The notes beneath the pieces are model-generated. The model saw only the letters and a program-made list of their open reading frames with translations. It had not been told where the DNA came from and searched no databases. From an uncultured Alphaproteobacteria bacterium (GTDB lineage: Bacteria; Pseudomonadota; Alphaproteobacteria; Micropepsales; Micropepsaceae), in assembly GCA_902826695.1 (NCBI GenBank), contig CADEFU010000016.1:1-64000 (forward strand): DNA of 64,000 nucleotides, written 5' to 3'. Below, in pieces: positions 1 through 8,808 of the stretch. A program made the translations under genes and the position numbers. The stretch's first letter is position 1, and the number at the start of each line of letters is the position of its first letter.

Positions 1-91
1 CAACGTTGAAGAACACCTGCTGACGGCGGTTGCCGCGTTGGGTGATGTGGTGCGGAACGCCGGGCGCGACCGCTCTTGCCAAACGAGCCAT
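1..91 (-). CDS. REP-associated tyrosine transposase (RAYT), N-terminal fragment
   Basis: Only the first 30 codons are inside the window; the gene runs leftwards off the edge. The translation contains VPHHITQRGNRRQQVFF, the signature N-terminus of the IS200-like Y1 transposase family that is found as single-copy RAYT genes. The HH in it is not the catalytic HUH motif, which would lie further on. RAYTs are domesticated transposases linked to short palindromic repeats rather than full insertion sequences. Short direct repeats and a repeat-like end lie in the following 1.2 kb. The start ATG is the complement of 89-91. Whether the rest of the gene is intact cannot be judged here. Confidence 0.8.
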   Translation of the reverse strand, partial: MARLARAVAPGVPHHITQRGNRRQQVFFNV

Positions 92-146
92 GCGAGAACA
101 TAATGTGAACTCACGGGCGTCGTCAATTTGAAATCGTTACGTGTCC

Positions 147-188
147 CCGGAATTCATGAGCGTCCCTACCGCAATCCGGAATTCATGA
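147..188. repeat. Direct repeat CCGGAATTCATGA, two copies
   Basis: The 13-mer CCGGAATTCATGA occurs at 147-159 and again at 176-188, with 16 bases between the copies, in the upstream region of the RAYT gene. The first copy is preceded by TGTCCC, a string often seen near RAYT elements. The rest of 92-331 holds no gene I can support. Confidence 0.5.
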
Positions 189-290
189 AAATCGATTTGG
201 CGACTTGCCGCTGACAGCCTGTCGCACTCCGGTCGAGGACCGCAACTCAGCGGGCGAATACGTAAGCCGTCCCCGCATTTCGTCCGTCCC

Positions 291-310
291 TGTATTTCCG
301 TGTATTTCCG
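291..310. repeat. Tandem 10-bp duplication
   Basis: TGTATTTCCG is repeated exactly back to back (291-300, 301-310), followed by a third partial copy (TATTTC). It lies just downstream of the HEAT-like gene end. It may be a replication-slippage product or part of a RAYT-associated repeat. Confidence 0.5.
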
Positions 311-331
311 TATTTCACGCGATCTAGGAAG

Positions 332-1018
332 TCACAGTGGATTAGTCGTAAACTTACTCAAGTTCGTCATTTCATCGAAATCCAGAACATCTGCGTCGCC
401 CGATTCAAGCGCGAACCTGGTCAGCGCGTCGCTCTTCCCAAAATGCCTCAGAAGAGAAATGTACAAACACATTTTCTCGGGCTTGCTTACCACACGCATC
501 GCGTTAGCGGCAGTAGATAGATCGATTGGTTGCTGGTTGCTCAAAGTGGCGACTGCCTTGGACCACTTTTCCCCTGGCTCTGAGAAGGCGCGCAGTGCGA
601 GCAGCAAGCTCCCATCAATGTCCCTCAATACTCCCATGACCCCAAGGCGAACGGGCCGAGCAGGGTCCTCAAGGTGAGGCAGAATTGAAATGATGTGCTC
701 TGGCTCATGCGCACAGTAACGAAAGCAGTCACACACAACGGATCGCACTGATCCCCACTTGGATTTGAGAAGCGGAACGATGGCCGGAAAAACCTCACAA
801 CCGTCAATCGCTTCGGAAGCTATATAGACAGCCTGAAGGACGCAGCTCTCGTACTCGGACGACAGCATCGGCAACAGCTGCCGTGAATGCTGCATCTTGT
901 TGAAAAGTTCAGTTCCATCGCGAAGCTCAACGTCGTCATCGGCGGTCTCATAAAAGCCGACGAGGTATCGCTGAAGAATTTCTTCGAACGTAGATTCAGA
1001 TGACTGGGCTGCGTTCAT
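332..1018 (-). CDS. HEAT-repeat-like protein of unknown function (possible immunity protein)
   Basis: A 228-residue soluble protein with no signal peptide and no membrane segment. The middle (about residues 65-135) has helical hydrophobic periodicity with VFPAIVPLLKSKWGSVRSVV and a second similar unit containing ILPHLEDPARPVRLGVMGVL, resembling paired HEAT/ARM-type repeats. Its ATG overlaps the stop of the upstream small gene by four bases (ATGA), so the two are probably co-translated. Base composition is clearly more AT-rich than the surrounding chromosome, consistent with transfer. Small toxin-domain genes followed by an overlapping alpha-solenoid gene are a common toxin-immunity layout, but no family assignment is possible by eye. 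Confidence 0.6.
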   Translation of the reverse strand: MNAAQSSESTFEEILQRYLVGFYETADDDVELRDGTELFNKMQHSRQLLPMLSSEYESCVLQAVYIASEAIDGCEVFPAIVPLLKSKWGSVRSVVCDCFRYCAHEPEHIISILPHLEDPARPVRLGVMGVLRDIDGSLLLALRAFSEPGEKWSKAVATLSNQQPIDLSTAANAMRVVSKPEKMCLYISLLRHFGKSDALTRFALESGDADVLDFDEMTNLSKFTTNPL

Positions 1019-1251
1019 TTCTTGCTCTTCTCTATCTCCTTGAGGCGCTTATCGACCTGGGCTCGTTTATCCCGCTCGAACTTGATACGATCATTGTGTT
1101 TTCGGTATGCAGCGGTGTTCCTATCAAACCTCTTGTTGTCGGCGGTCCTATTCGTGATGCTGGTGTCTAGCTTACATTTCGCACAGTTGAGTGCCGTTAC
1201 GTCGTTCCCGGCATCGGCAATTGCTTTCCGGAATACGGGGACAGTATACAT
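1015..1251 (-). pseudogene. C-terminal remnant of a larger gene, fused to a RAYT-type end
   Basis: An open frame of 78 codons from the ATG at 1251 ends in ATGA overlap with the HEAT-like gene. It is charged (Arg/Lys/Asp rich) with a CAKCK pair of cysteines near residue 24 and a helical, lysine-rich tail. It has no ribosome binding site I can see, and its first codons lie inside a sequence (GTATACTGTCCCCG) that resembles RAYT/REP boundary sequences. I read it as the 3' end of a formerly longer gene cut by a recombination or insertion event. It could instead be a complete small protein. The frame stays open upstream to about 1569, but that part has the high-GC look of chance reading frames. Confidence 0.4.
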
Positions 1252-1262
1252 ATTCCCCCACG
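1233..1262. repeat. Possible RAYT/REP boundary sequence
   Basis: The string around 1236-1258 contains ACGGGGACAGTATAC followed by ATATTCCCC, an imperfect inverted repeat (GGGGACAGTAT / ATATTCCCC). It resembles sequences repeatedly found at edges of RAYT elements in proteobacteria. This is recognition from memory, not a search result. Confidence 0.35.
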
Positions 1263-1588
1263 TCCCCCAGCACCTTACCGCAAAACCAAGCGCGAAACAT
1301 GACCCCGCCGCACCGCGAGTTCCATCTTCGTTCGCACGCAGTGCGCCTAGCCCGCCACACTCGCGTTGTCTCCTGGTGTCGCGCATCACGTGACGCAACG
1401 CGGCAACCGGCGCGAGCCGATCTTCGTCGAGCCTGGGCGTTAGGAGTTCGGCCCGTGCCGCCCGCTCCCCAACTGTGACCGGCATCAACCGTCCTTCGCT
1501 TGGGCGCAGCCCCCTACCCAAATGGGGAGCGCGGCGGACGCGGTGGCGCCCTAGCTGTGGTGGCGTCAACCACCAAGGGGTTCATCCA
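1263..1588. other. Non-coding stretch, nothing recognised
   Basis: About 325 high-GC bases between the truncated fragment and the next secreted-protein gene. I see no credible gene, terminator hairpin or RNA. Open frames here lack ribosome sites and recognisable content. Confidence 0.4.
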
Positions 1589-2050
1589 ATGAAGCGCTTT
1601 CTCACGGCAGTTGCCGTCTCAGGTCTTGGCTTGGCTGCAGCTCTCGGCGCAGCGACGGCCGACGCACCTGTGCGGGTGCAGGGGATTTGTCTCGACTTTC
1701 AGCTCCTGCCGCAGTTCGATCCGAGCTTCCCGCGCTACACCACCTGTGCGCAGCATCCGCAGACGTCGTTCGCGTTCGACTCCGACGGGGTGGGGACGCA
1801 GTACGGCTTGCAGGTGACGACGCCCAGGGAACATTGCTCGAAGATTCAGTATCAAGCTTGGGTCGGGGACAGAATGCTGGGAAAGGGAACGTTCATGGGG
1901 CCCGGTGAGACCCAGTTCATACCGCTCGGCAACAGTTTCGCGCGCGGCCATCATCGTTTCGACATCCGCGTGATCGGAGAAGTCGGCGGATGCAATCAGG
2001 GCCGCATGCACAGCTGGGCGGCGTTCGTCAGTGTTGTGATTATTCCGTGA
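1589..2050 (+). CDS. Secreted protein of unknown function
   Basis: A 153-residue protein beginning MKRFLTAVAVSGLGLAAALG, a typical Sec signal peptide (positive start, hydrophobic core, cleavage near ATADA at about residue 25). The mature part has four cysteines (CLDF, TTCAQ, HCSKI, GGCNQ), which would suit two disulfides in the periplasm or outside the cell. The start at 1589 is chosen because AAGGGG sits eight bases upstream; a longer in-frame version lacks the signal-peptide start. No family recognised. It stands alone, convergent with hemB, and a strong hairpin separates them. Confidence 0.7.
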   Translation: MKRFLTAVAVSGLGLAAALGAATADAPVRVQGICLDFQLLPQFDPSFPRYTTCAQHPQTSFAFDSDGVGTQYGLQVTTPREHCSKIQYQAWVGDRMLGKGTFMGPGETQFIPLGNSFARGHHRFDIRVIGEVGGCNQGRMHSWAAFVSVVIIP

Positions 2051-2076
2051 CGTCGACGGGGACGCGAGCTTCTTGC

Positions 2077-2102
2077 GCGCCGGGCTTCGGACGGCCCGGC
2101 GC
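2077..2102. terminator. Hairpin between convergent genes
   Basis: A perfect 9-bp stem (2077-2085 with 2094-2102, GCGCCGGGC / GCCCGGCGC) with an 8-base loop lies between the ends of the secreted-protein gene and hemB. There is no clear T-run on either side, so it may be a weak terminator or only an mRNA 3'-end stabiliser. Confidence 0.45.
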
Positions 2103-2113
2103 GGTCCGCGCAA

Positions 2114-3148
<1,035 letters not shown>

Positions 3149-3178
3149 TCACCCCCGCAAGGTTAAGGGGAAGGCTGC

Positions 3179-4318
3179 ATGCCCTTCGAACTCTCGGAAG
3201 ACCAACGCCTCATTCAAAAGACCGCGCGCGACTTTTCGACCGCGCAGCTGGCGCCGTTTGCCGCGAAGTGGGACGAGGAGGAAATCTTCCCGATCCCGAC
3301 CATGCGCGAAGCGGCCGCGCTGGGCTTTGCCGGCATCTACGTGAAGGGCGACGTCGGCGGCTCGGAGCTGACGCGCCTCGACGCTGCGCTGATCTTTGAG
3401 GAGTTGTCGGCGGGCTGCACGGCCACGGCTGCGTATCTGTCGATCCACAACATGGCCTCGTGGATGATCGACCGCTTCGGTAGCGACGAACAGCGCCGCA
3501 AGTGGTTGCCGAAACTGACGACCATGGAACTCATCGCCAGCTACGCGCTCACCGAGCCGAGCTCCGGTTCCGACGCCGCAAGCCTGAAGACGAAAGCGGT
3601 GAAGGACGGCGACCACTACGTCTTGAATGGCGCCAAGGCGTTCATTTCCGGTGCCGGCGTGTCGGATATCTATGTCTGCATGGTGCGCACGGGCGGGGAG
3701 GGGCCGAAGGGCATCTCCTGCATCGTCATCGAAAAGGGAACGAAGGGCCTTTCGTTCGGCAAGAACGAACGCAAGATGGGCTGGCGCAGCCAACCGACCG
3801 CGCAGGTGATCTTCGAAGACTGCCGCGTACCGGTGGCAAACCGCATCGGCGCCGAGGGCGAGGGCTTCCGCATCGCCATGATGGGCCTCGACGGCGGGCG
3901 CATCAATATCGGCGCCTGCTCGCTCGGGACCGCCCGCGCCGCGCTCGAACAAGCGCAGCGCTACGTGACGGAGCGCAAGCAGTTCGGCCAGGCCTTAGGC
4001 GACTTCCAAACCACGCAGTTCAAGATCGCCGACATGGCGACGGACCTTGAGGCCTCGCGCCTGATGATCTGGAACGCGGCCGCAGCCCTCGACCGGCGCG
4101 ACCCGCGCGCGACGATGCTCTGCGCGATGGCCAAGCGCTTCGCCAGCGACAACGCCTCGAAGATCGCCAACGACGCGCTCCAGCTGCACGGCGGCTACGG
4201 CTACCTGCAGGACTTCCCGCTCGAACGCCACGTGCGCGACTTGCGCGTGCATCAGATCCTGGAAGGCACGAACGAGATCATGCGCGTCATCATCGCGCGA
4301 GAGTTGACGCGTCAATGA
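3179..4318 (+). CDS. Acyl-CoA dehydrogenase, probably isobutyryl-CoA dehydrogenase
   Basis: An FAD-dependent acyl-CoA dehydrogenase of normal length (379 residues). The N-terminal helical domain starts at [19 protein letters not shown]. The middle domain has the FAD signature [13 protein letters not shown], and the C-terminal domain contains [24 protein letters not shown] and the conserved LEGTNE stretch. AAGGGGAAGG precedes the start. The gene opens a same-strand run that also encodes a 3-hydroxyisobutyryl-CoA hydrolase and a 3-hydroxyisobutyrate dehydrogenase, so isobutyryl-CoA (valine breakdown) is the most likely substrate. Substrate choice is inferred from context; other short branched acyl-CoAs remain possible. 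It overlaps the next gene by four bases (ATGA). Confidence 0.9.
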   Translation: MPFELSEDQRLIQKTARDFSTAQLAPFAAKWDEEEIFPIPTMREAAALGFAGIYVKGDVGGSELTRLDAALIFEELSAGCTATAAYLSIHNMASWMIDRFGSDEQRRKWLPKLTTMELIASYALTEPSSGSDAASLKTKAVKDGDHYVLNGAKAFISGAGVSDIYVCMVRTGGEGPKGISCIVIEKGTKGLSFGKNERKMGWRSQPTAQVIFEDCRVPVANRIGAEGEGFRIAMMGLDGGRINIGACSLGTARAALEQAQRYVTERKQFGQALGDFQTTQFKIADMATDLEASRLMIWNAAAALDRRDPRATMLCAMAKRFASDNASKIANDALQLHGGYGYLQDFPLERHVRDLRVHQILEGTNEIMRVIIARELTRQ

Positions 4319-4719
4319 TCTCGAACCGTTTGGCCCTTTGGGCGATCGGCTACGGCCTGCTGATTTGGTTCGAGGCGACGGTGATGGTGCGCTGGTTCGG
4401 CGACTATCTCTTTGTGCCCGGCCACACCGCGTTGACCATCGCGGTCTTCGCCGCCGCCGTGCCGCTCGTGTTTGCGATCGGCTGGTTTTTCTTCGCGTCG
4501 TTCAAGACGACCCCGCTCGAACGGGCGATCTCGGCGATCCTCATCGTCGCCGCGGGCCTCATCGCCGATGCGTTCGTCTTCGTCTGGATCGAAAACGTGT
4601 TTCCCATCATGGGCACGACCCAAGCACGGATGTTCGCCAGCTGGCTGCTCTGGGCCTACGGCATCGGGCTGCTCAGCGGCGTGTGGCCGCGCCGCTTACG
4701 CTGGGTCCCCGCGGAATAA
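4315..4719 (+). CDS. Four-helix integral membrane protein of unknown function
   Basis: A 134-residue protein with four hydrophobic segments (about residues 5-25, 38-60, 70-90 and 105-125) and charged short loops. It is translationally coupled to the acyl-CoA dehydrogenase by ATGA overlap and sits 12 bases before the hydrolase gene, so it is co-transcribed with valine catabolism. It resembles small DUF5367-type membrane proteins in layout, but I cannot confirm the family. Function unknown. Confidence 0.75.
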   Translation: MISNRLALWAIGYGLLIWFEATVMVRWFGDYLFVPGHTALTIAVFAAAVPLVFAIGWFFFASFKTTPLERAISAILIVAAGLIADAFVFVWIENVFPIMGTTQARMFASWLLWAYGIGLLSGVWPRRLRWVPAE

Positions 4720-4731
4720 GGACTTGAACTC

Positions 4732-5769
4732 ATGGAAGATGTTCTCTTCGAAAAGCGCGGCCGTGTCGGCCTGATCACCTTGAACCGCCCGAAGGCGCTG
4801 AACGCGCTGACGCTCGACATGGTCGACGCCATGCAGGCACAGTTGAAGGCCTGGCGCACCGACGAGGGCGTTGAACTCGTCGTCGTGCGCGGGGCAGGGG
4901 AGCGCGCGTTCTGCGCCGGCGGCGACATCCGCGCCCTGCACGATTCCGGCAAGGCGGGCACGCCCTACGTCATCGACTTCTACGCGCGCGAGTATGTGCT
5001 CGACACGCACATCAAACGTTACCCGAAGCCATACATCGCCCTGATCAACGGTATTGTCATGGGCGGCGGCGTCGGCGTCTCGGTGCACGGGCGCCATCGC
5101 GTCTGCGGCGAGAACACCGTGTTCGCGATGCCCGAAACCGGCATCGGGCTCTTCCCCGACGTGGGCGGCACATACTTCCTGCCGCGCTTGCCGGGCGAAC
5201 TCGGCATGTATCTCGGCCTGACCGGCGCGCGCATGGACATTCATGACGCGAAGTACGCCGGCATCGCGACCCACGTCGTGCCCGCGCGCCAGCACGAAGA
5301 ACTGATCGCCGCGCTGGCCGAGGGCGGCGAGGCCTACGAGAAGACGTTGTCGCGCTTTGCGATCGCGCCCGCCAACGTCTGCCGGATCGCGGGGCTCCAA
5401 CCCTTGATCGACAAGCACTTCGCGCACGGCTCGGTCGAAGCGATCGTGGCTTCGCTCGAAGGCGACACCTCGCTCTTCGCCGCCGAAACGCTGAAGACGC
5501 TGAAGACGAAGTCGCCGACAAGCCTGAAAGTCACCTTCCGCCAGTTGCGCGAAGGCCGCCAAAACGGCTTCGAAGAATGCATGCGCCTCGAATTCCGCCT
5601 CACGAACCGCTTCATGCGCGGCCACGATTTCTACGAAGGCGTACGCGCGGTGATCATCGAAAAAGACAATGCCCCCAAGTGGAAGCCGGCATCGCTCGCC
5701 GACGTGAAGACGGAGGACGTGCTCGCGTATTTTGCGGCTCTGCCGGGGGGCGATCTCGCTCTCGCGTAG
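4732..5769 (+). CDS. 3-hydroxyisobutyryl-CoA hydrolase (enoyl-CoA hydratase superfamily)
   Basis: A crotonase-fold protein of 345 residues, longer than a plain enoyl-CoA hydratase (about 260) and matching the hydrolase branch. It begins MEDVLFEKRGRVGLITLNRP, with the oxyanion-hole segments RAFCAGGDIRALHD (about residues 59-72) and IVMGGGVGVSVHGRHR (about 107-122), and ETGIGLFPDVGGTYFLPRLP, which carries the conserved catalytic Glu/Asp region of HIBCH-type enzymes. It would release 3-hydroxyisobutyrate from its CoA ester in valine breakdown. Its neighbours, an acyl-CoA dehydrogenase and mmsB, supply the steps before and after, which strongly supports the call. A ribosome site (AAGGAC) precedes the ATG. 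Confidence 0.92.
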   Translation: MEDVLFEKRGRVGLITLNRPKALNALTLDMVDAMQAQLKAWRTDEGVELVVVRGAGERAFCAGGDIRALHDSGKAGTPYVIDFYAREYVLDTHIKRYPKPYIALINGIVMGGGVGVSVHGRHRVCGENTVFAMPETGIGLFPDVGGTYFLPRLPGELGMYLGLTGARMDIHDAKYAGIATHVVPARQHEELIAALAEGGEAYEKTLSRFAIAPANVCRIAGLQPLIDKHFAHGSVEAIVASLEGDTSLFAAETLKTLKTKSPTSLKVTFRQLREGRQNGFEECMRLEFRLTNRFMRGHDFYEGVRAVIIEKDNAPKWKPASLADVKTEDVLAYFAALPGGDLALA

Positions 5770-5817
5770 AGCGCCTTTCGAGCCTATAAGTCTGCAAACA
5801 AGGTTGGGAGAAACGTC

Positions 5818-6711
5818 ATGCGCATCGGTTTCATCGGGCTTGGAAACATGGGCGGGCCAATGGCGGCCAACCTGGTGAAGGCGGGGCACGACGTTGCGGT
5901 GTTCGACATGGCAAGTGCGGCGATCGAGAAAGCCATCGCCGCCGGCGCGCACGCAAAGGCTTCGGCAGGCGACGCGGCGCGCGATCGCGAAGCTGTGGTC
6001 ACGATGTTGCCGGCCGGTCAGCACGTGCGCCACGTCTATCTCGGCGACAACGGTATTTTGAAACAAGCGAAAGGCGGTACGCTCTTCATCGATTCCTCCA
6101 CGATCGACGTCCAGACCGCGCGCGATGTGCACGCCGCGGCAAAACTGACGGGCGTCGATTTTCTTGATGCGCCGGTGTCCGGCGGCGTCGGCGGCGCTGC
6201 GGCGGGAACGTTGACGTTCATGGTCGGCGGCGACGAAACGGCGTTCGGTCGCGCCAAGCCCATCCTCGAGCAGATGGGCAAGAACATCTTCCACGCGGGC
6301 GGCGCCGGCAACGGCCAGGCGGCCAAGATCTGCAACAACATGCTGCTCGCCATCTCGATGATCGGCACGTGCGAGGCGTTCGTGCTTGCCGAAAAGCTCG
6401 GCCTCGACGCCGAGACGCTGTTCAAGATCTCCTCGACCGCGTCGGGGCAGTGCTGGAGCCTAACGAGTTATTGCCCCGTGCCGGGTCCTGTCCCCGCATC
6501 CCCCGCCAACCGCAATTATCAGGCCGGCTTCACCGCCTCGATGATGCTGAAGGACCTAAAACTCGCGCAGCACGCGGCGCAGGCATCGGGCGCGGCAACC
6601 CCGCTCGGCGCGCAAGCGACCGCGATCTACTCGATGTTTGAGTCGGCGGGCGCAGGCGGCAGAGATTTTTCCGGAATCATCCAGCTGCTGCGCGGAAACC
6701 CGCAGGCTTAA
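5818..6711 (+). CDS. mmsB: 3-hydroxyisobutyrate dehydrogenase
   Basis: An NAD(P)-dependent oxidoreductase converting 3-hydroxyisobutyrate to methylmalonate semialdehyde. At 297 residues it has the normal size. The N-terminal Rossmann motif is IGFIGLGNMGGPMAANLVKAG, shared by the beta-hydroxyacid dehydrogenase family. The substrate segment DAPVSGGVGGAAAGTLTFMV and the catalytic lysine region GNGQAAKICNNMLLA are present. The family-typical insertion with VPGPVPASPANRNYQ (about residues 218-235) separates it from tartronate semialdehyde reductases. It has a clear ribosome site (GGGAGAAA) and follows the hydrolase by 48 bases. Confidence 0.95.
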   Translation: MRIGFIGLGNMGGPMAANLVKAGHDVAVFDMASAAIEKAIAAGAHAKASAGDAARDREAVVTMLPAGQHVRHVYLGDNGILKQAKGGTLFIDSSTIDVQTARDVHAAAKLTGVDFLDAPVSGGVGGAAAGTLTFMVGGDETAFGRAKPILEQMGKNIFHAGGAGNGQAAKICNNMLLAISMIGTCEAFVLAEKLGLDAETLFKISSTASGQCWSLTSYCPVPGPVPASPANRNYQAGFTASMMLKDLKLAQHAAQASGAATPLGAQATAIYSMFESAGAGGRDFSGIIQLLRGNPQA

Positions 6712-6811
6712 CCTCGCAGAAACCATTGCGCTTAAGGCGCCCTTAGCGCGCGCTTGGCTAATGTGCCCACTGTCACAAGGGCGTAAGCCCGAAAAAGCAG
6801 GTGTGGGTATC

Positions 6812-7321
6812 ATGAGCGTTACAGCAACCGCGCGTCCGATGGTGGAGCAGCACGAAGACGGCAACGCCAAGCAGCGTTACCTCGAGTGCTTGAACCTCGT
6901 TGAAAGGCTGCACCGGCAGCTGCTCGACGTCATCAAGGACGAACTCGAGCGCGTCAATCAGCCGGAGGTCAACAGCGTCCAGGCGCTCTTGCTCTTCAAC
7001 ATCGGCGAGCAGGAATTGACCGCCGGTGAACTGCGTACGCGCGGCCACTACCTCGGCTCGAACGTCTCGTACAATCTGAAGAAGCTGGTCGAGGGCGGTT
7101 ACATCAACCACGTCCGCTCCGACTCCGACCGCCGCACCGTGCGCGTCAGCCTGACCGACAAAGGCAAGTCGATCCGTTCGATCGTGGCCGGCCTCTTCGA
7201 CCGTCACGTCCACTTGGTCGAGCCCGCAGGCGGCCTCCAGGTTTCCGAGTTCGCGCAGCTGAACAAGGCCCTCCAGCGCCTCGAGCGTTTCTGGCTGGAC
7301 CAAGTTCGCTACCGTCTCTAA
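6812..7321 (+). CDS. ldtR: MarR-family transcriptional regulator, LdtR-like
   Basis: A 169-residue winged-helix regulator. The DNA-binding core runs from about residue 65 to 115 (SNVSYNLKKLVEGGYINHVR and SDSDRRTVRVSLTDKG are the recognition helix and wing of the MarR fold). It closely resembles LdtR of rhizobia, which controls cell-wall L,D-transpeptidase and osmotic-stress genes. The target genes are not in this window, so the role is by family analogy. I chose the ATG at 6812 because it gives the family N-terminus; the frame stays open further upstream but without similarity. A strong terminator follows. Confidence 0.85.
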   Translation: MSVTATARPMVEQHEDGNAKQRYLECLNLVERLHRQLLDVIKDELERVNQPEVNSVQALLLFNIGEQELTAGELRTRGHYLGSNVSYNLKKLVEGGYINHVRSDSDRRTVRVSLTDKGKSIRSIVAGLFDRHVHLVEPAGGLQVSEFAQLNKALQRLERFWLDQVRYRL

Positions 7322-7348
7322 CACCCTTTCCCCGCGTGAGTGCATGAG

Positions 7349-7382
7349 CCCGCGGCCAAACGGCCGCGGGTTTTGCTTTTTG
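7349..7382 (+). terminator. Rho-independent terminator of ldtR
   Basis: CCCGCGGCC (7349-7357) pairs with GGCCGCGGG (7362-7370) around a 4-base loop, followed by TTTTGCTTTTT. It is a strong, correctly placed terminator. Confidence 0.9.
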
Positions 7383-7449
7383 GGACGTGTTGACGGGCGC
7401 GGTACCCGAGTGTTCTCCTGACACGCCATCCCTCATCGCGGCGTCAATA

Positions 7450-8808
7450 ATGCTAGAGTCACTCGTGAACGCATTGGTCGCCTTATGGGACCACCCTGGC
7501 GTCCAAGCTGTAGCGGGAATTCTAGGGCTCATCCTGGCGATCGCCACGGTGATCGGCGTGTCGTGGCAGCTCCTAAAGCGGTCGACCAAGGCACCGCCAA
7601 GCGATGGACAACCGATCCCGACAGCCGCCTCCGAACTGGAGCAGGCGCAGCTGATTCAGAGGAATCGGTTCATCCTGCAATCGATTTGCCTCGACTACTA
7701 CGCGACCCCCTTTGGACGCCAGCTCATCAGTCCCCTCAAACCGATGGAGGGCCTTCGCGAGGCCGACCCCATCCCGCTGCTCGTCGATCCAAATTGGCTG
7801 CCGGCGGTGCCGATCCCGTTCAAGCAAATCAAACTTCACTGGAGCCCGGACACGCCGCCGTCGACGCATCTCGATAGCGCCCTCGACCATCGGCTGGAGT
7901 TTGAACTCAAGAAGCGAAAGTCGCAGAACCGCCCCGTGTACCGCTTGAATTCCGCGTCGGCCGGCGCCGGCGGCCTCGAGTTGACGTTTTCGCACGACAC
8001 CTATGTCAGCTACGTCAACACATGCGAGGCAATGCTGTGGTCCACGGCCGTGGCGACTGTCAGGTTCCTGATCAGCCGCGGCTACACGAAGTTTGTGCCC
8101 GATCGCGAATACGAAATTCTGCGCGCGAGCGCCAATACCATCATGACGAACGACCCTTACCGCACGAAGGTCGTACCGAACCTGTTCACGAACAGGTGCG
8201 CGTCCGTCGGCGTGAACGCGCTAACGATAATTCGCAGGCAAGGGAGCTTTCCGATTTTTCTCATGCACCGCCGCGGTGAAGTGAATCGCGAAGCGTCGTC
8301 CACCTACCACGTCATCCCTGCCGGGACGTTTCAGCCGATCCTATGGAACGACCGCGAACACGCGACTGAGTTTGATATCGACTTCACGTTGCTGAGGGAG
8401 TTCGCCGAGGAATGCTACAATGACAAGGCGGACGAGGAGGGGCACCTCGATGACTCAATTGCCGAAATCCGAAAGAAGAACCGCCGCCTCGACGCAACGT
8501 TGCAATTGCATGCGCAAGGGGCGATCAAAACGTTCTTTATGGGCTTGTCGATCGATCCCGTGACGCTGAAGCCGGAGGTTCTGGCGCTGTGTCTTGCGGA
8601 TCTGACAACCCTGAAGGCATCGATTGGCGAATTCCAAGAGCAATACGAAGGTGTGCGTGTGCAAGAACCGTTCGATAGGCAAAGGATCGCCGACTTACTG
8701 GAAAGGGCGCAGCAAGAGCGATTGCTGTCTGCTGCCATGGGTTGCCTGGCTTTGGCGCACAAGCATTTCGACTTCATAACGTCCGAGCTGGAAGGTTTAC
8801 CGCAATGA
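7450..8808 (+). CDS. Membrane-anchored NUDIX-like protein of unknown function
   Basis: About 452 residues from the ATG at 7450; a GTG at 7387 would add 21. An N-terminal transmembrane helix (about residues 17-40) is followed by a large cytoplasmic part. Around residues 285-325 it has YHVIPAGTFQP and, about 25 residues later, LLREFAEECYND. The latter matches the REuxEExGu half of a NUDIX box, though the spacing to the preceding glycine and glutamate is longer than canonical. The domain may therefore bind nucleotides without standard hydrolysis. It overlaps the HAD hydrolase gene by four bases (ATGA). TM-plus-NUDIX-like proteins occur among effectors of nucleotide-signal defence systems, but no cyclase is encoded nearby. 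Function unknown. Confidence 0.6.
   Translation: MLESLVNALVALWDHPGVQAVAGILGLILAIATVIGVSWQLLKRSTKAPPSDGQPIPTAASELEQAQLIQRNRFILQSICLDYYATPFGRQLISPLKPMEGLREADPIPLLVDPNWLPAVPIPFKQIKLHWSPDTPPSTHLDSALDHRLEFELKKRKSQNRPVYRLNSASAGAGGLELTFSHDTYVSYVNTCEAMLWSTAVATVRFLISRGYTKFVPDREYEILRASANTIMTNDPYRTKVVPNLFTNRCASVGVNALTIIRRQGSFPIFLMHRRGEVNREASSTYHVIPAGTFQPILWNDREHATEFDIDFTLLREFAEECYNDKADEEGHLDDSIAEIRKKNRRLDATLQLHAQGAIKTFFMGLSIDPVTLKPEVLALCLADLTTLKASIGEFQEQYEGVRVQEPFDRQRIADLLERAQQERLLSAAMGCLALAHKHFDFITSELEGLPQ

Noticed and set aside
4696..6294. 532-codon open frame on the minus strand
   Set aside because: It lies opposite the 3-hydroxyisobutyryl-CoA hydrolase and mmsB genes, has the His/Arg/Ala-rich composition of antisense high-GC frames, and shows no domain.
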